NCBI GenBank assembly: GCA_000299115.1
Contig: CP003801.1
Span: forward strand, 1,178,001 to 1,242,000
DNA length: 64,000 bases
Source of the DNA: an alpha proteobacterium HIMB59
GTDB taxonomy: Bacteria > Pseudomonadota > Alphaproteobacteria > HIMB59
Direction of reading: 5' to 3'
Shown: in pieces, positions 1-9,686 of the stretch
How positions within the stretch are numbered: the stretch's first letter is position 1
Layout of the letters: each line of letters begins with the position of its first letter
Notes under the pieces: generated by a model
The model's input: the letters and a program-made list of their open reading frames with translations, nothing else
Database searches by the model: none
Told to the model about the DNA's origin: nothing
Position numbers and translations under genes: made by a program

Positions 1-85
1 TTCTTTCTCTTAGTAAACGGGAGAAGATATCAAAGGATCTTTCTCCTTTACCAGATTGTTCAATGACTATGGGAACCAGGTTCAT
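1..85 (-). CDS. clpP: ATP-dependent Clp protease proteolytic subunit, N-terminal fragment
   Basis: Reading the minus strand from an ATG at 85 gives [19 protein letters not shown] and then IFSRLLRER before the window ends. This matches the conserved start of ClpP (VPIVVEQ..GERSYDIYSRLL..RI), the serine protease of the ClpXP/ClpAP complexes. Only about 28 codons are visible, so the catalytic Ser-His-Asp residues lie outside the window. Its start lies inside the end of tig, with a 26-nt overlap in another frame. The tig-clpP order is the usual bacterial one and supports the call. Possible translational coupling is inferred from the overlap. Confidence 0.85.
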   Translation of the reverse strand, partial: MNLVPIVIEQSGKGERSFDIFSRLLRER

Positions 86-1286
86 GATTATGGGATCCTT
101 TTTTCATCATCTCATCTAAACTTAACTTAGTTTCTTTAATTTTAAAAGTTTTCATAGAGTGATCTGCTATTTTATTTCTTAAAAGAGTTCCATAAGCTGT
201 TTCTGCAGCTCTTTGGTCTACTTTTTCACCATAATATTTTTGAATATGTTCCTGAAGTTCTTTTTGCTCCACCTTAACATCTAGATATTTTATTAATTCT
301 GAAAAAATAAGATCTTTTTGAATATTATCACTCGTCATTTTTTTTAGGTTATCAACTCGCTCTTTGTGTTCTTCTTTGATAGTAGTAATGTCGACTTGAT
401 ATTTTCTTTTTAACTCCAAATTCACAACTTCATCGTGAATATCAATTTTCTTTTTTTCAGAGAGAACCTTAAGAAGGTTTTCAATAAAAAACTCCTTTTG
501 AAGATAATTGACGTCTTCATTTAATTTTTCAGATATTTTGGTATTAAGGTCTTTAACAGAATCTAGCTTTAAGATTTTTATCAATTCCTCATCATTTTTT
601 GGATATATCTTTTTATTGATATCTTTAATTTTTCCATCAATTTGTACATCTTTTGTCTTAATTGAAAAATCAGATTTATTCTTAACTTTCACGAGAGCTT
701 TTTTTAAATCTAAAAAAGTTTGTTCTTCGGTTTGTGTGTTTAAATCAATTCTGACATCTTTTTGAGAAAAGATTTTTTTTTGTTCTTCTTCAAAATTTGT
801 AACTTCAAAATCAATCACTGAATTTTCATCTGACTCATCAATGGACTCTAGAGAATAATATTCTTTTCTTACTTTCTCTCTAAATTCATCTATATCTTTG
901 TCATTGACATCAGCAGTAATTTTTTCAATTTCTGAGTCTTTCAGATCGTCTATTTTTAAATCAGGTTTTAAAAAGAAAGAAAGAGAGAAATTATAATTAT
1001 CTTTAAATTGGATATCCGGTTGAATTAAAGATTGTAGTTTTTCTTTTTCACTTATTTCAGTAATATTTTTAGAAATTTCTTCATTCAAAACTTCATTTTC
1101 TACTTCTGTGCCAATTTTAGATTTAATAATATTCAAAGGAACTTTTCCTTTTCGAAAACCTGCTATTTCAAAAGTGGGTTGTTTTTCAGTAATCTTTTGA
1201 TCGATAATTTTACTTATTGCTTCTTGATCTAGAGATACCTCAAAAGAGGATTTATGATTTTTTGTTTCTATATTTTTGTATTGCAT
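60..1286 (-). CDS. tig: Trigger factor, ribosome-associated chaperone
   Basis: 408-residue cytoplasmic chaperone that binds nascent chains at the ribosome exit tunnel. The ribosome-docking signature appears near residue 40 as GFRKGKVP, followed by a weakly conserved PPIase-like middle and a long, lysine/glutamate-rich helical C-terminal part. I start it at the ATG at 1286 ([14 protein letters not shown]): the open frame continues upstream to 1328, but that stretch is tRNA-Leu. The protein is slightly shorter than the usual 430-450 residues. It ends in a His-rich tail ([12 protein letters not shown]) whose codons also encode the start of clpP in another frame. Two tRNA genes lie just upstream on the same strand. 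Confidence 0.93.
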   Translation of the reverse strand: MQYKNIETKNHKSSFEVSLDQEAISKIIDQKITEKQPTFEIAGFRKGKVPLNIIKSKIGTEVENEVLNEEISKNITEISEKEKLQSLIQPDIQFKDNYNFSLSFFLKPDLKIDDLKDSEIEKITADVNDKDIDEFREKVRKEYYSLESIDESDENSVIDFEVTNFEEEQKKIFSQKDVRIDLNTQTEEQTFLDLKKALVKVKNKSDFSIKTKDVQIDGKIKDINKKIYPKNDEELIKILKLDSVKDLNTKISEKLNEDVNYLQKEFFIENLLKVLSEKKKIDIHDEVVNLELKRKYQVDITTIKEEHKERVDNLKKMTSDNIQKDLIFSELIKYLDVKVEQKELQEHIQKYYGEKVDQRAAETAYGTLLRNKIADHSMKTFKIKETKLSLDEMMKKGSHNHEPGSHSH

Positions 1287-1298
1287 ATTAAGTCTTTT

Positions 1299-1382
1299 TG
1301 GTGCGCCAGGAGGGACTTGAACCCCCACGAGTTGCCTCGCTGGTACCTAAAACCAGTGCGTCTACCATTCCGCCACTGGCGC
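1299..1382 (-). tRNA. tRNA-Leu, anticodon TAG
   Basis: The minus strand folds as a cloverleaf. The acceptor arms GCGCCAG (1376-1382) and CTGGCGC (1303-1309) pair perfectly. The anticodon stem CTGGT/ACCAG encloses the loop TTTAGGT, giving anticodon TAG (leucine, CUN codons). A short variable arm and a GGTTCAAG T-arm are visible. The discriminator is A, and the CCA end is encoded (1299-1301). It lies between tig and tRNA-His, all in the same direction. Confidence 0.93.
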
Positions 1383-1391
1383 ATATAAAGT

Positions 1392-1469
1392 TGGGGCGAG
1401 TAAGGGGACTTGAACCCCCGACCTCCGGTACCACAAACCGGCGCTCTAACCAGCTGAGCTACACCCGCC
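1392..1469 (-). tRNA. tRNA-His, anticodon GTG
   Basis: The minus strand gives a full cloverleaf: acceptor GCGGGTG pairs with TACTCGC, the D-arm starts TAGCTCAG, and the anticodon stem CCGGT/ACCGG carries the loop TTGTGGT (GTG, histidine). Counting back from T8 shows an extra 5' G (G-1, template 1469) facing C73 (1395), and an encoded CCA (1392-1394). The canonical G-1:C73 identity pair is therefore kept. This is informative because part of the Alphaproteobacteria has lost it. Confidence 0.93.
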
Positions 1470-1496
1470 AAAAATTAGCATTAATTTATAGTATAG

Positions 1497-1874
<378 letters not shown>

Positions 1875-1918
1875 CTTTATCTATCCCACTACCATAAAAA
1901 ATTTAGGAGTATTTTAAT

Positions 1919-3334
1919 ATGGATAAAAAATCATTACAGAAACTTATCGACGAAAAAGGTATTCAATATATCGACTTTCGTTTTACAGACCCATTAGGAA
2001 CATGGCATCACTTTTCAGTTCATATCAACACATTTGAAATGGATGTATTCGAAGAAGGTATCGGATTTGACGGTTCATCAATTAGATGCTTTCAATCTAT
2101 TGAAGCTAGTGACATGATCTTAATCCCAGATGCTGGAACTGCTTTCGTTGATCCCTTCTTTGCTGACTCTACATTAGTTTTAATCTGTGATATTCAGGAT
2201 CCTATCACTGGTCAAAAGTATGACAAAGATCCAAGATATGTTGCGAAAAAAGCAGAAGAGTATGTAAAGTCTTCAGGTGTTGGTGATAGTATTTTCTTTG
2301 GCGCTGAAGCAGAATTTTTCTTATTTAACGATGTCAGAATATCAACTGACCCAAGTAACTCTTTCTTCTCTGTTGACTCCGGAGAAGCTATTTGGAACAA
2401 AGGCTCAGATGAAAGACCAAATTTAGGTTATCATGTAAGAAATAAAGGTGGCTATTTCCCTTGCCCACCACATGACACAATGCAAGATGTGAGATCAGAA
2501 ATGGTTAACCACATGGTTTCTATTGGAATGAAAGTTGAAGCACAACATCACGAAGTAGCTACAGCTGGCCAACAAGAAATCGATTTAAGATTTGATACGC
2601 TACTTTCTCACGCTGATGATCTTCAAAAGTATAAGTATATCGTAAGAAATACAGCGAAGAGCAATGGTCTATCTGCAACTTTTATGCCGAAACCATTATC
2701 TAATGATAACGGTTCTGGTATGCACTGCCATCAAAGTATTTGGTCAAATGGAAAGCCAATTTTCTATGCAGACAGTGGCTACGCAAATTTAAGCGATGAA
2801 GCGAAGTTTTATATTGGAGGTCTTTTAAAACATGCTCCATCTTTACTAGCATTTACTAACCCAACAATTAACTCGTTCAAGAGATTAGTTCCTGGGTATG
2901 AAGCTCCTGTAAAACTAGCTTACTCTAACAGAAACAGAAGTGCGATTTGTCGTATCCCTGCCTACTCTCCATCTCCAAAAGCAAAAAGAGTAGAGTTCAG
3001 ATGTCCAGATGCTACAGCCAATCCATATCTAGCTTTCTCTGCAATGGTGATGGCTGGTTTAGACGGTATCAAGAATAGAATTGATCCTGGCGAACCAATG
3101 GATAAAAATCTTTATGATTTACCACCTGAAGAGCAAGCTAAAGTAAAAGAAGTTCCATCTTCTCTTGAAGAAGCGGTCAATAACTTAGAGGCTAATCATG
3201 ACTATCTTCTTGAAGGAAACGTATTTACTAAAGACTTAATAGAGTCTTATATTGAATATAAAAGAGAAGAAGAGATCGAACCAAACAAACTCCTAGTTAC
3301 TCCTAAAGAATACGATCTCTACTACGATTATTAA
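1919..3334 (+). CDS. glnA: Glutamine synthetase type I
   Basis: 471-residue dodecameric enzyme that makes glutamine from glutamate, ammonia and ATP. The GS core motifs are all visible: FDGSS, GAEAEFFLF, the NGSGMHCHQS histidine loop, NRSAICRIP and the RCPDATANPYL arginine segment. The adenylylation site is intact at Tyr399 (NLYDLPPEE). An AGGAG ribosome site lies about 10 nt before the ATG. Downstream and convergent is glnE, whose product modifies Tyr399. The stop codons of glnA and glnE overlap. This is the housekeeping GS; three further GS-like genes lie in this window. Confidence 0.97.
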   Translation: MDKKSLQKLIDEKGIQYIDFRFTDPLGTWHHFSVHINTFEMDVFEEGIGFDGSSIRCFQSIEASDMILIPDAGTAFVDPFFADSTLVLICDIQDPITGQKYDKDPRYVAKKAEEYVKSSGVGDSIFFGAEAEFFLFNDVRISTDPSNSFFSVDSGEAIWNKGSDERPNLGYHVRNKGGYFPCPPHDTMQDVRSEMVNHMVSIGMKVEAQHHEVATAGQQEIDLRFDTLLSHADDLQKYKYIVRNTAKSNGLSATFMPKPLSNDNGSGMHCHQSIWSNGKPIFYADSGYANLSDEAKFYIGGLLKHAPSLLAFTNPTINSFKRLVPGYEAPVKLAYSNRNRSAICRIPAYSPSPKAKRVEFRCPDATANPYLAFSAMVMAGLDGIKNRIDPGEPMDKNLYDLPPEEQAKVKEVPSSLEEAVNNLEANHDYLLEGNVFTKDLIESYIEYKREEEIEPNKLLVTPKEYDLYYDY

Positions 3335-5655
3335 TCTATAATTTTTAACAGCTCATCTAAAGATTGACTAAAATCAGTCTTAGTTGAGCTGTTATATAAA
3401 TTTTCTCTCACCAACTCTTCATTAAAAATTTTAAATTTTCCCCTTAAAGGAAATTCTTCCTTATTAAAACTAAATATTTCATCAGAAATTTTATAAAGTT
3501 GAACTAAATCTTTGAAGTTTTCATTTGGATTTTTTAATTCAACCATTTTTTTAACATAGTTTTTATCAATCGAAGAATAATGAGAGATAATTTCTTTTTT
3601 TCTAAGATTAAATGATCTAGCTATATTTCTTGAACGAGAGAGAATTTTAGTTTTTAAAAAAGACAATTGATGAAAAATTTCATCCGTTTTTAAATAAAAA
3701 TCAAAAAAGTTATCAAATTGAATTACCTGATCAGAACTTTTGTCAAAAGGTTTATTTCGATCATCAATAATTAAGAAGTCTTTGTCTACATACTGATTGA
3801 TTACATTATAAAACCTTCTAACAATTTTTATATTATCAATATGGTTATTCTCATTTGAATGATAAATAAAAAATAAATCGACGTCAGATGAAGGAAGGGC
3901 TTTATTGATACCATAACTTCCAAAAAGGATTGGAGATAAATCAGAAAAAATATTTTTTTGACTCGTATAATTAATTTTTATGATCTCAAATAAATTGAAC
4001 AGGAATTTTTTAATATTTCTATTCCTTTTAAAAATATAAATTTCGTAATCAATTTTTTTTGAAATGTATAAATAATCTAATAAAAAAACTACCTCATATA
4101 TATCTTGAAGAATTTTTTTCAAATCTAAATCAAAGTTGTCTGATTTTTCCCTTATCTGGAAGTTTGGAAGACCATAGTTAAATAGGTAAACAAGTGACTC
4201 AATTAAAAAATTATTCTTATTCAGTAAGTTAGTTAATTTAGGTGAATTATTAAATATGAAGATAATTTCAGGGAAAATATTATTATTATATTTGTATAGT
4301 CCTGTTAAATGGACACCGGATTTATAATAATTAATTAGATAATCAAATTTTATTATCAGTTCATCTTTTTGATCCTCATGGACCAGCAGGTTAACGAGAT
4401 ATTTTATTGAATTAGTATAATCGTGGCGAACCGTTTCAGAACTATTGATACTGCTAGCCTTCTCAAACAACTTACTAATAATAGTACGACTTTTGTCATT
4501 AAAATTTTCTAATTTAATATTTTGATCATCGCTTTTTGGAGAAAATAAATTTTCATAAATCTTTATAACCTTTTCTCTTTTAGTGGTTAATTTTTCATAA
4601 TAATTATTGGAAACTTCTCTCAAGTAAGGGTCTCCTTCATTAACTATATTTTGAAAGGTATTCTGTTTTAGATGAAGGTAATTTTCTATTTTTCTAAAAT
4701 AGTAATAAGCATCTATAATAGTGGATAAATCTTCTTCATTAATTATAGTTTTATAATTTGACATTCTTTTGAATAATTTATGAATGTTACTTTCTCGAAG
4801 GTCATTAAATTTTCCAGACCATAACAACTGATTAAAATGAATGATATTTTCACATGACCTAATAAATCCATAAGAGTTTTTAATATCTAAATTGTTTGAA
4901 GTTTTATTTCTTTCAAAGAGTTTTTTGATTTCATCTATCGCGTAAAAATCAAATGAACGTCTAAATAAAAAACTTTTAATTGAGTTTAGGAAACTGCTGT
5001 ATAATAAGATGTTTCCACATATAAAATTAGATCGATGATATGCTAATCTTTCCCAATTTCTACCTACCGATGAGTAATAATCAATAGCACTGTCGAGATC
5101 TGTAACAATATGCGTGCCCCCTAAATCAGGACGTAATCTAAGATCTATTTTATGAAAAAATGATGGAGAAATGTTGGTTATATCGCTTGTAATTTTTTTA
5201 ATTAATTTATTAAAATCTGATAATTCGATATCTGAGTTTTTACTATCAAAGAAGATAATCAAATCGATATCAGAGGTAAAATTTAGATCTTTAACTCCAA
5301 TTTTACCCAAACCTAAAATGAAAAAATTTTCCATAATTTTAGGATTAAAAGATTGAAGAATATAAAAATTGAAAATCTTAGTTACAAAGTTTTTACAAAT
5401 TAAAGACCATAACCGAGATGAACATTCTTGATTTATTATCCCCTCATGAAATGAAGAGAATATAAGATAGATGATTTCATTTTTTAATTTTTCGATACCT
5501 GTTAAGGAATAATTTGAGTCCTGAATAATTCTCGAAATAGAGGCTTTGTAATAATTTAGGATATTATTAAATTCTTTTTTTGAGCTAAAACTCTGTTCTA
5601 AATACTCATATTTTTTTAAAAAAGAAGAATATTTCGTTAACTCTTTTAATTCCAA
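3331..5655 (-). CDS. glnE: Glutamine synthetase adenylyltransferase/deadenylylase, short form
   Basis: 774 residues against about 950 in Escherichia coli. GlnE adds and removes AMP on the GlnA tyrosine under PII control. The N-terminal nucleotidyltransferase domain has a good motif, GLGKIGVKDLNFTSDIDLI (Asp129 and Asp131). The second domain keeps the acidic pair (SDVD, about residues 590-593) but its glycine-rich part has diverged (FGSYGINKALPSSDVDL). Both domains are thus present in reduced form. It overlaps the 3' end of glnA by 4 nt and the end of dusA by 10 nt, and is probably cotranscribed with dusA. Whether both opposing activities survive cannot be told from sequence. Confidence 0.88.
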   Translation of the reverse strand: MELKELTKYSSFLKKYEYLEQSFSSKKEFNNILNYYKASISRIIQDSNYSLTGIEKLKNEIIYLIFSSFHEGIINQECSSRLWSLICKNFVTKIFNFYILQSFNPKIMENFFILGLGKIGVKDLNFTSDIDLIIFFDSKNSDIELSDFNKLIKKITSDITNISPSFFHKIDLRLRPDLGGTHIVTDLDSAIDYYSSVGRNWERLAYHRSNFICGNILLYSSFLNSIKSFLFRRSFDFYAIDEIKKLFERNKTSNNLDIKNSYGFIRSCENIIHFNQLLWSGKFNDLRESNIHKLFKRMSNYKTIINEEDLSTIIDAYYYFRKIENYLHLKQNTFQNIVNEGDPYLREVSNNYYEKLTTKREKVIKIYENLFSPKSDDQNIKLENFNDKSRTIISKLFEKASSINSSETVRHDYTNSIKYLVNLLVHEDQKDELIIKFDYLINYYKSGVHLTGLYKYNNNIFPEIIFIFNNSPKLTNLLNKNNFLIESLVYLFNYGLPNFQIREKSDNFDLDLKKILQDIYEVVFLLDYLYISKKIDYEIYIFKRNRNIKKFLFNLFEIIKINYTSQKNIFSDLSPILFGSYGINKALPSSDVDLFFIYHSNENNHIDNIKIVRRFYNVINQYVDKDFLIIDDRNKPFDKSSDQVIQFDNFFDFYLKTDEIFHQLSFLKTKILSRSRNIARSFNLRKKEIISHYSSIDKNYVKKMVELKNPNENFKDLVQLYKISDEIFSFNKEEFPLRGKFKIFNEELVRENLYNSSTKTDFSQSLDELLKIID

Positions 5656-6572
5656 ATTTGATTACTTTCAAAAATTTTTTTAACCTTAATAATATTATCA
5701 GCTTCAGAAATATCTTTTTTAATTTTTTTAGCTCCATTAACTTTAGAAAGTAAGGTGAAGATAGCTTTTTTTAGTAAATTTAAGTTTAAGTATTTGTAAT
5801 CTTCAAAATTATCTATGTAATCCGATATAATTTGGATCTTATTATCAATTTCAATTAGTCCTATCTTTTCAATAAATAATAAATCATTAGCAAACTGTCT
5901 TCCAATCATGAATTGATTGATTTTATTATCTGATAAATGATTAATAGTTTCCAAGTCATTTATTTCCCCATTAGGAATTAGCTCCATATTGGGAAACTCT
6001 TCTTTGCATTTAAAAAAAAGCTCATAGTTAATTTTAGGAATCGTTCTATTTTTTTTTGTATCAAGATTTAAAACACCATTTCGACAATGTATATAAACTG
6101 TTTTGATTTCAAATTCTTGAAACATTCTTAAATATTCAAATATATAATTTTGATCCTCTTCAAGTCCGAGACCTAACCTACATTTAACAGAAATTTTTTT
6201 ATTATATGTTTTGAGAGCATATAAACACTCTCTAACTAAATTAGGATATTGAGTTAAAGCTAGTCCTAATTTGTTCTCTTGTACCCTAGAACTTGGACAG
6301 CCTAGATTAAAATTAATATGATTTATCCGATCTATTTTATTTAACTTTTCAATTGCTAATTTTATTTCCATGGGCTCTGAACCTGCTATTTGAATAGCGC
6401 TGATATTATTAGCTAAAAAATGTTTATTAATCGTTTTAGTTTCATTGTGAATTATGGCTTTATCTACAATCATTTCAGAAAAGGTTGTGATTTGACTTTT
6501 ATACAATTTTTCAGCTAATAATCTAAAATAGCAATCTGTATAGCCCATCATTGGAGCAAGATGATAATTCAT
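5646..6572 (-). CDS. dusA: tRNA-dihydrouridine synthase, DusA type
   Basis: 308-residue FMN enzyme that reduces uridine to dihydrouridine in the tRNA D-loop. It starts with APMMGYTDCYFR, the Dus FMN-barrel entry (APMMDWTD in DusA), has the catalytic cysteine in NFNLGCPSSRVQ, and later KCRLGLG and the HCRNGVLNL segment typical of DusA. Its end overlaps the start of glnE by 10 nt, so the two may be translationally coupled. A short gap separates it from the divergent hisI. Confidence 0.92.
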   Translation of the reverse strand: MNYHLAPMMGYTDCYFRLLAEKLYKSQITTFSEMIVDKAIIHNETKTINKHFLANNISAIQIAGSEPMEIKLAIEKLNKIDRINHINFNLGCPSSRVQENKLGLALTQYPNLVRECLYALKTYNKKISVKCRLGLGLEEDQNYIFEYLRMFQEFEIKTVYIHCRNGVLNLDTKKNRTIPKINYELFFKCKEEFPNMELIPNGEINDLETINHLSDNKINQFMIGRQFANDLLFIEKIGLIEIDNKIQIISDYIDNFEDYKYLNLNLLKKAIFTLLSKVNGAKKIKKDISEADNIIKVKKIFESNQIWN

Positions 6573-6640
6573 TGACCTAAATTCTTTTCTTCATTGAAAA
6601 ATACTGCAATAAAAGTAAAAATCATTAAAAATTCAATCAA

Positions 6641-6973
6641 TTGGAAAATATCAAAATAAATAATCTCAAATATGACAGTAATGGCCTTATCCCTACTGTG
6701 GTTCAAGAAAGAGAAACAAAAGAAATCCTCATGGTTGCCTACTCAAATAAAGAGTCTCTCGAAATGACAATTAAAAATAAATTTGGTTATTTTTGGAGTC
6801 GAAGCAAAAATAAGCTTTGGAAGAAAGGTGAAACTTCTGGAAATTTATTAAAGTTATTTAATATTTACACAGATTGTGATAACGATACTTTAATTTTTGA
6901 GGTAGAACTTCAAGGTTCGGCAGCTTGTCACACTGGCTCTAGAAGTTGTTTTTTTAAAAAGATAGAAGAATGA
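6641..6973 (+). CDS. hisI: Phosphoribosyl-AMP cyclohydrolase
   Basis: 110-residue stand-alone PRA-CH that opens the adenine ring of phosphoribosyl-AMP in histidine synthesis. It is not fused to HisE as in enterobacteria. The metal-binding motifs are clear: YTDCDNDTLIF and the C-terminal GSAACHTGSRSCFF with its cysteine ligands. The start is a TTG at 6641 without an evident ribosome site; no better in-frame ATG precedes the conserved region. It overlaps thrS by 4 nt (ATGA), so the two form an operon. Confidence 0.93.
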   Translation: MENIKINNLKYDSNGLIPTVVQERETKEILMVAYSNKESLEMTIKNKFGYFWSRSKNKLWKKGETSGNLLKLFNIYTDCDNDTLIFEVELQGSAACHTGSRSCFFKKIEE

Positions 6974-8751
6974 GTGAAATAATTGCCTATAAAGATCAAA
7001 ATAATGAATATTTTGATTTCGAAATAGAAAACTCCAAACCCGTTCGGGCAAAGTCTGACGACGCTCTTAATATTATGAGGCATGATATGGCTCATGTTTT
7101 AGCCGAGGCTGTAATAAGCCTCTTTCCTACTGCAAAACCTACTATAGGCCCATTTATTAAAAACGGTTTTTATTATGATTTTGATATGGATAGCGCTCTA
7201 TCAGATGATGACATCAATAAAATAGAAGAAAAAATTAAAGAAATTTTAAATGAGGGAAGAGAGTTTAATAAAAAAGTTGTATCGAAAGATGAAGCTTTAA
7301 ATTTTTTTAAAGATAATAAATATAAATTAGAGCTCATCAACAATCTTGATAATGCTGCGGAGATAACACTCTATGAGCAAAAAAACTTTACTGATTTATG
7401 TAAAGGTCCCCATCATAAAAGCACTAAAGAATATGAAGCTCATGTAAAAATTACCAATGTATCTGGTGCCTATTGGAGGGGTATTAGCACCAATAAAATG
7501 CTTCAAAGAGTTTATGCAACTGCCTGGTACAGTGAGAAAGAATTAAATAAATATTTAAAGAATTTAGAGGAAGCCAAAGAAAGAAATCATAGAAGACTTG
7601 GTACTGATATGGGTCTTTTCTTATTAACAGATCTATCTGCAGGTAATGTTTTTTGGAAAGAAAAAGGACTTACTCTTTATCAAAACATCGAAAAGTATAT
7701 TAGATCAGAGCAAAAAAAATTGAATTATTATGAGGTAAAAACACCTGAACTTGTCTCAAACGAACTTTGGATAAAATCAGGTCACTGGGATAACTTTAAA
7801 GAAAATATGTTTACCTCAGAGACAGATAATAAAACATTTGCTCTGAAACCCATGAACTGTCCTTGTCATATAGTGTTATTTAACTCACAGTTAATTACTT
7901 ATAAAGATCTTCCTCTAAGGTATTCAGAGTTTGGGAAATGTCATCGATACGAACCTTCCGGTGCCTTAAATGGTTTATTTCGAGTAAGAGGATTCACGCA
8001 AGATGATGCACATATTTTTTGTACTGCTGAGCAAATTTATGACGTTTGCAATGAAACAACTCAATTAATTGAGAGAGTTTATAAAAAATTTGGATTTGAA
8101 AAAATTAAATACAATATTTCTACCCGACCAGAGAAAAGTATTGGGTCTCAAGAGAATTGGGACAATGCAGAAAGTCAGTTAAAGAAAGTTCTATCTGATA
8201 ATGGAAAAGATTTTAACATATTAGATGGCGAAGGTGCCTTCTATGGCCCCAAAATTGAATTCACTTTAGAGGACTCACTTGGGCGAGAATGGCAGTGTGG
8301 AACTATCCAAATTGATTTTAATTTACCTGATAGACTTGGAGCTAAATACAAAGATAAAGATGACAAAAACCAAGTACCTATCATGATTCACCGAGCTGTT
8401 GTTGGTTCATTAGAAAGATTTATTGCCATCATTCTAGAAAATACGAATGGCTGGCTTCCTTTATTCATAACCCCAGTTCAACTAGCGATTTTGCCGGTTT
8501 CTGAAAAGTTTGTAGATCATTGTAAAAAAATTAATGAAGAACTGAAAGACTTAGGCGTTCGTTCATTGATAGATGACTCTGATAATAAACTTGGATACAA
8601 GATTAGAAACTCGGTATCCAAAAAAATTCCATACTCACTAGTGGTTGGAGAAAAAGAAATTGAGTCTTCATCATTCACCTTAAGAAGCAAAAAAGGTGAT
8701 AATCAAAGCTTTAGTTCTATCAAAGAATTAACAGAATTTTTTAATAATTAA
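6970..8751 (+). CDS. thrS: Threonyl-tRNA synthetase, lacking most of the TGS domain
   Basis: 593-residue class II synthetase that charges tRNA-Thr. The editing domain starts early with HDMAHVLAEAV and includes DLCKGPHHKST. The catalytic core has the zinc-binding NCPCH, motif 2 (GKCHRYEPSGALNGLFRVRG) and motif 3 (VVGSLERFIAII), followed by the anticodon-binding domain. Only about 35 residues precede the editing domain, against roughly 70 in E. coli, so the N-terminal TGS domain is largely missing. The start is fixed by the ATGA overlap with hisI. Confidence 0.96.
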   Translation: MSEIIAYKDQNNEYFDFEIENSKPVRAKSDDALNIMRHDMAHVLAEAVISLFPTAKPTIGPFIKNGFYYDFDMDSALSDDDINKIEEKIKEILNEGREFNKKVVSKDEALNFFKDNKYKLELINNLDNAAEITLYEQKNFTDLCKGPHHKSTKEYEAHVKITNVSGAYWRGISTNKMLQRVYATAWYSEKELNKYLKNLEEAKERNHRRLGTDMGLFLLTDLSAGNVFWKEKGLTLYQNIEKYIRSEQKKLNYYEVKTPELVSNELWIKSGHWDNFKENMFTSETDNKTFALKPMNCPCHIVLFNSQLITYKDLPLRYSEFGKCHRYEPSGALNGLFRVRGFTQDDAHIFCTAEQIYDVCNETTQLIERVYKKFGFEKIKYNISTRPEKSIGSQENWDNAESQLKKVLSDNGKDFNILDGEGAFYGPKIEFTLEDSLGREWQCGTIQIDFNLPDRLGAKYKDKDDKNQVPIMIHRAVVGSLERFIAIILENTNGWLPLFITPVQLAILPVSEKFVDHCKKINEELKDLGVRSLIDDSDNKLGYKIRNSVSKKIPYSLVVGEKEIESSSFTLRSKKGDNQSFSSIKELTEFFNN

Positions 8752-8789
8752 CTATTTTTTCTTATAATTTAAATTAAGTTTATCCCGAA

Positions 8790-9686
8790 ATGGATGACCA
8801 TCTAAGAGCTGTAATCATTGTAGTGATTAGTGGTCTAGTATGGAGTTTTGGCCCTTTAGTTGTCAAAAATATGACTGATCCTCAACTCTATCAACTCCCC
8901 TACTTGGTAATTAGAGGCATGACTGTAGCTACAATAATTGCATTTTATCTTTTCTTTAATGAGGGATTGAATTTTATAAAAAAACTTTTTCAAATCGATG
9001 GTGTTACCATTATTGGTGGTATGTCATTAACAACAGCCTTTTTAGGATTTATTTATTCAATTAGTTACACTACTGCAGCGGTAACATTATTCATGTTAGC
9101 GCTTATGCCTTTTTTAGCATCTCTCATTGCATTTATTTTCTTAAAAGAAAAAATTTCTAAACAAAACTTTATCAGTATGGTTGTCGCCTTCATTGGGACT
9201 TTAGTGATGATTTATGCGAGTGCTTTTAGTGGATCTTTTTTTGGTTTGATAATGGGCTTTGTATCTAGTTTAGGATTTGCAGCCTTTTCAGTTGCTCTTA
9301 GAAGTAAAAGTGATATCAAAAAATTTTACATCTTAATTTATGGTGGAATTTTCTGCGCTCTATTCTCAGCTCTTTTAATGATAATTAACAATCAAGATTT
9401 TTATATTCCAATAAAGAATGTTTATTTAAGTATGACCCATGGAACTCTGGTAGCTAGTGGTTTGATTTTATTTAGCATCGGATCTAAGCAACTTCTTTCA
9501 GGTGAATTAACAATGCTATCTCTGCTAGAAGTTGTTGGAGGAATTTTCTGGGCTTGGCTCCCTATTCTTGGAATTAATGAAGTGCCGAGCATGAATACCA
9601 TTATTGGAGGTGCTATTATTTGTGTGGCTATAGCCATGAATTCTTATCGATTTGATAAAAAAAGGCTACAAAACTTAACTAGATAG
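8790..9686 (+). CDS. EamA/DMT-family transporter
   Basis: 298-residue inner-membrane protein with about ten hydrophobic segments arranged as two EamA repeats. The first starts AVIIVVISGLVWSFGPLVVK; the repeat end is seen in FLKEKISKQNFISMVVAFIGTL. Such proteins export or import small metabolites (amino acids, nucleosides, SAM), but the substrate cannot be read from sequence. It lies 38 nt after thrS with a TATAAT-like box at 8763-8768. It converges with a second EamA gene on the other strand, with an 8-nt overlap at the stops. Confidence 0.85.
   Translation: MDDHLRAVIIVVISGLVWSFGPLVVKNMTDPQLYQLPYLVIRGMTVATIIAFYLFFNEGLNFIKKLFQIDGVTIIGGMSLTTAFLGFIYSISYTTAAVTLFMLALMPFLASLIAFIFLKEKISKQNFISMVVAFIGTLVMIYASAFSGSFFGLIMGFVSSLGFAAFSVALRSKSDIKKFYILIYGGIFCALFSALLMIINNQDFYIPIKNVYLSMTHGTLVASGLILFSIGSKQLLSGELTMLSLLEVVGGIFWAWLPILGINEVPSMNTIIGGAIICVAIAMNSYRFDKKRLQNLTR

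Noticed and set aside
508-765. Open frame on the plus strand inside tig, and similar frames opposite other genes
   Set aside because: They lie fully within well-supported genes on the opposite strand and show no family motifs.
1287-1328. Upstream extension of tig to position 1328
   Set aside because: The stretch is the 3' end of tRNA-Leu; the ATG at 1286 fits the family start.
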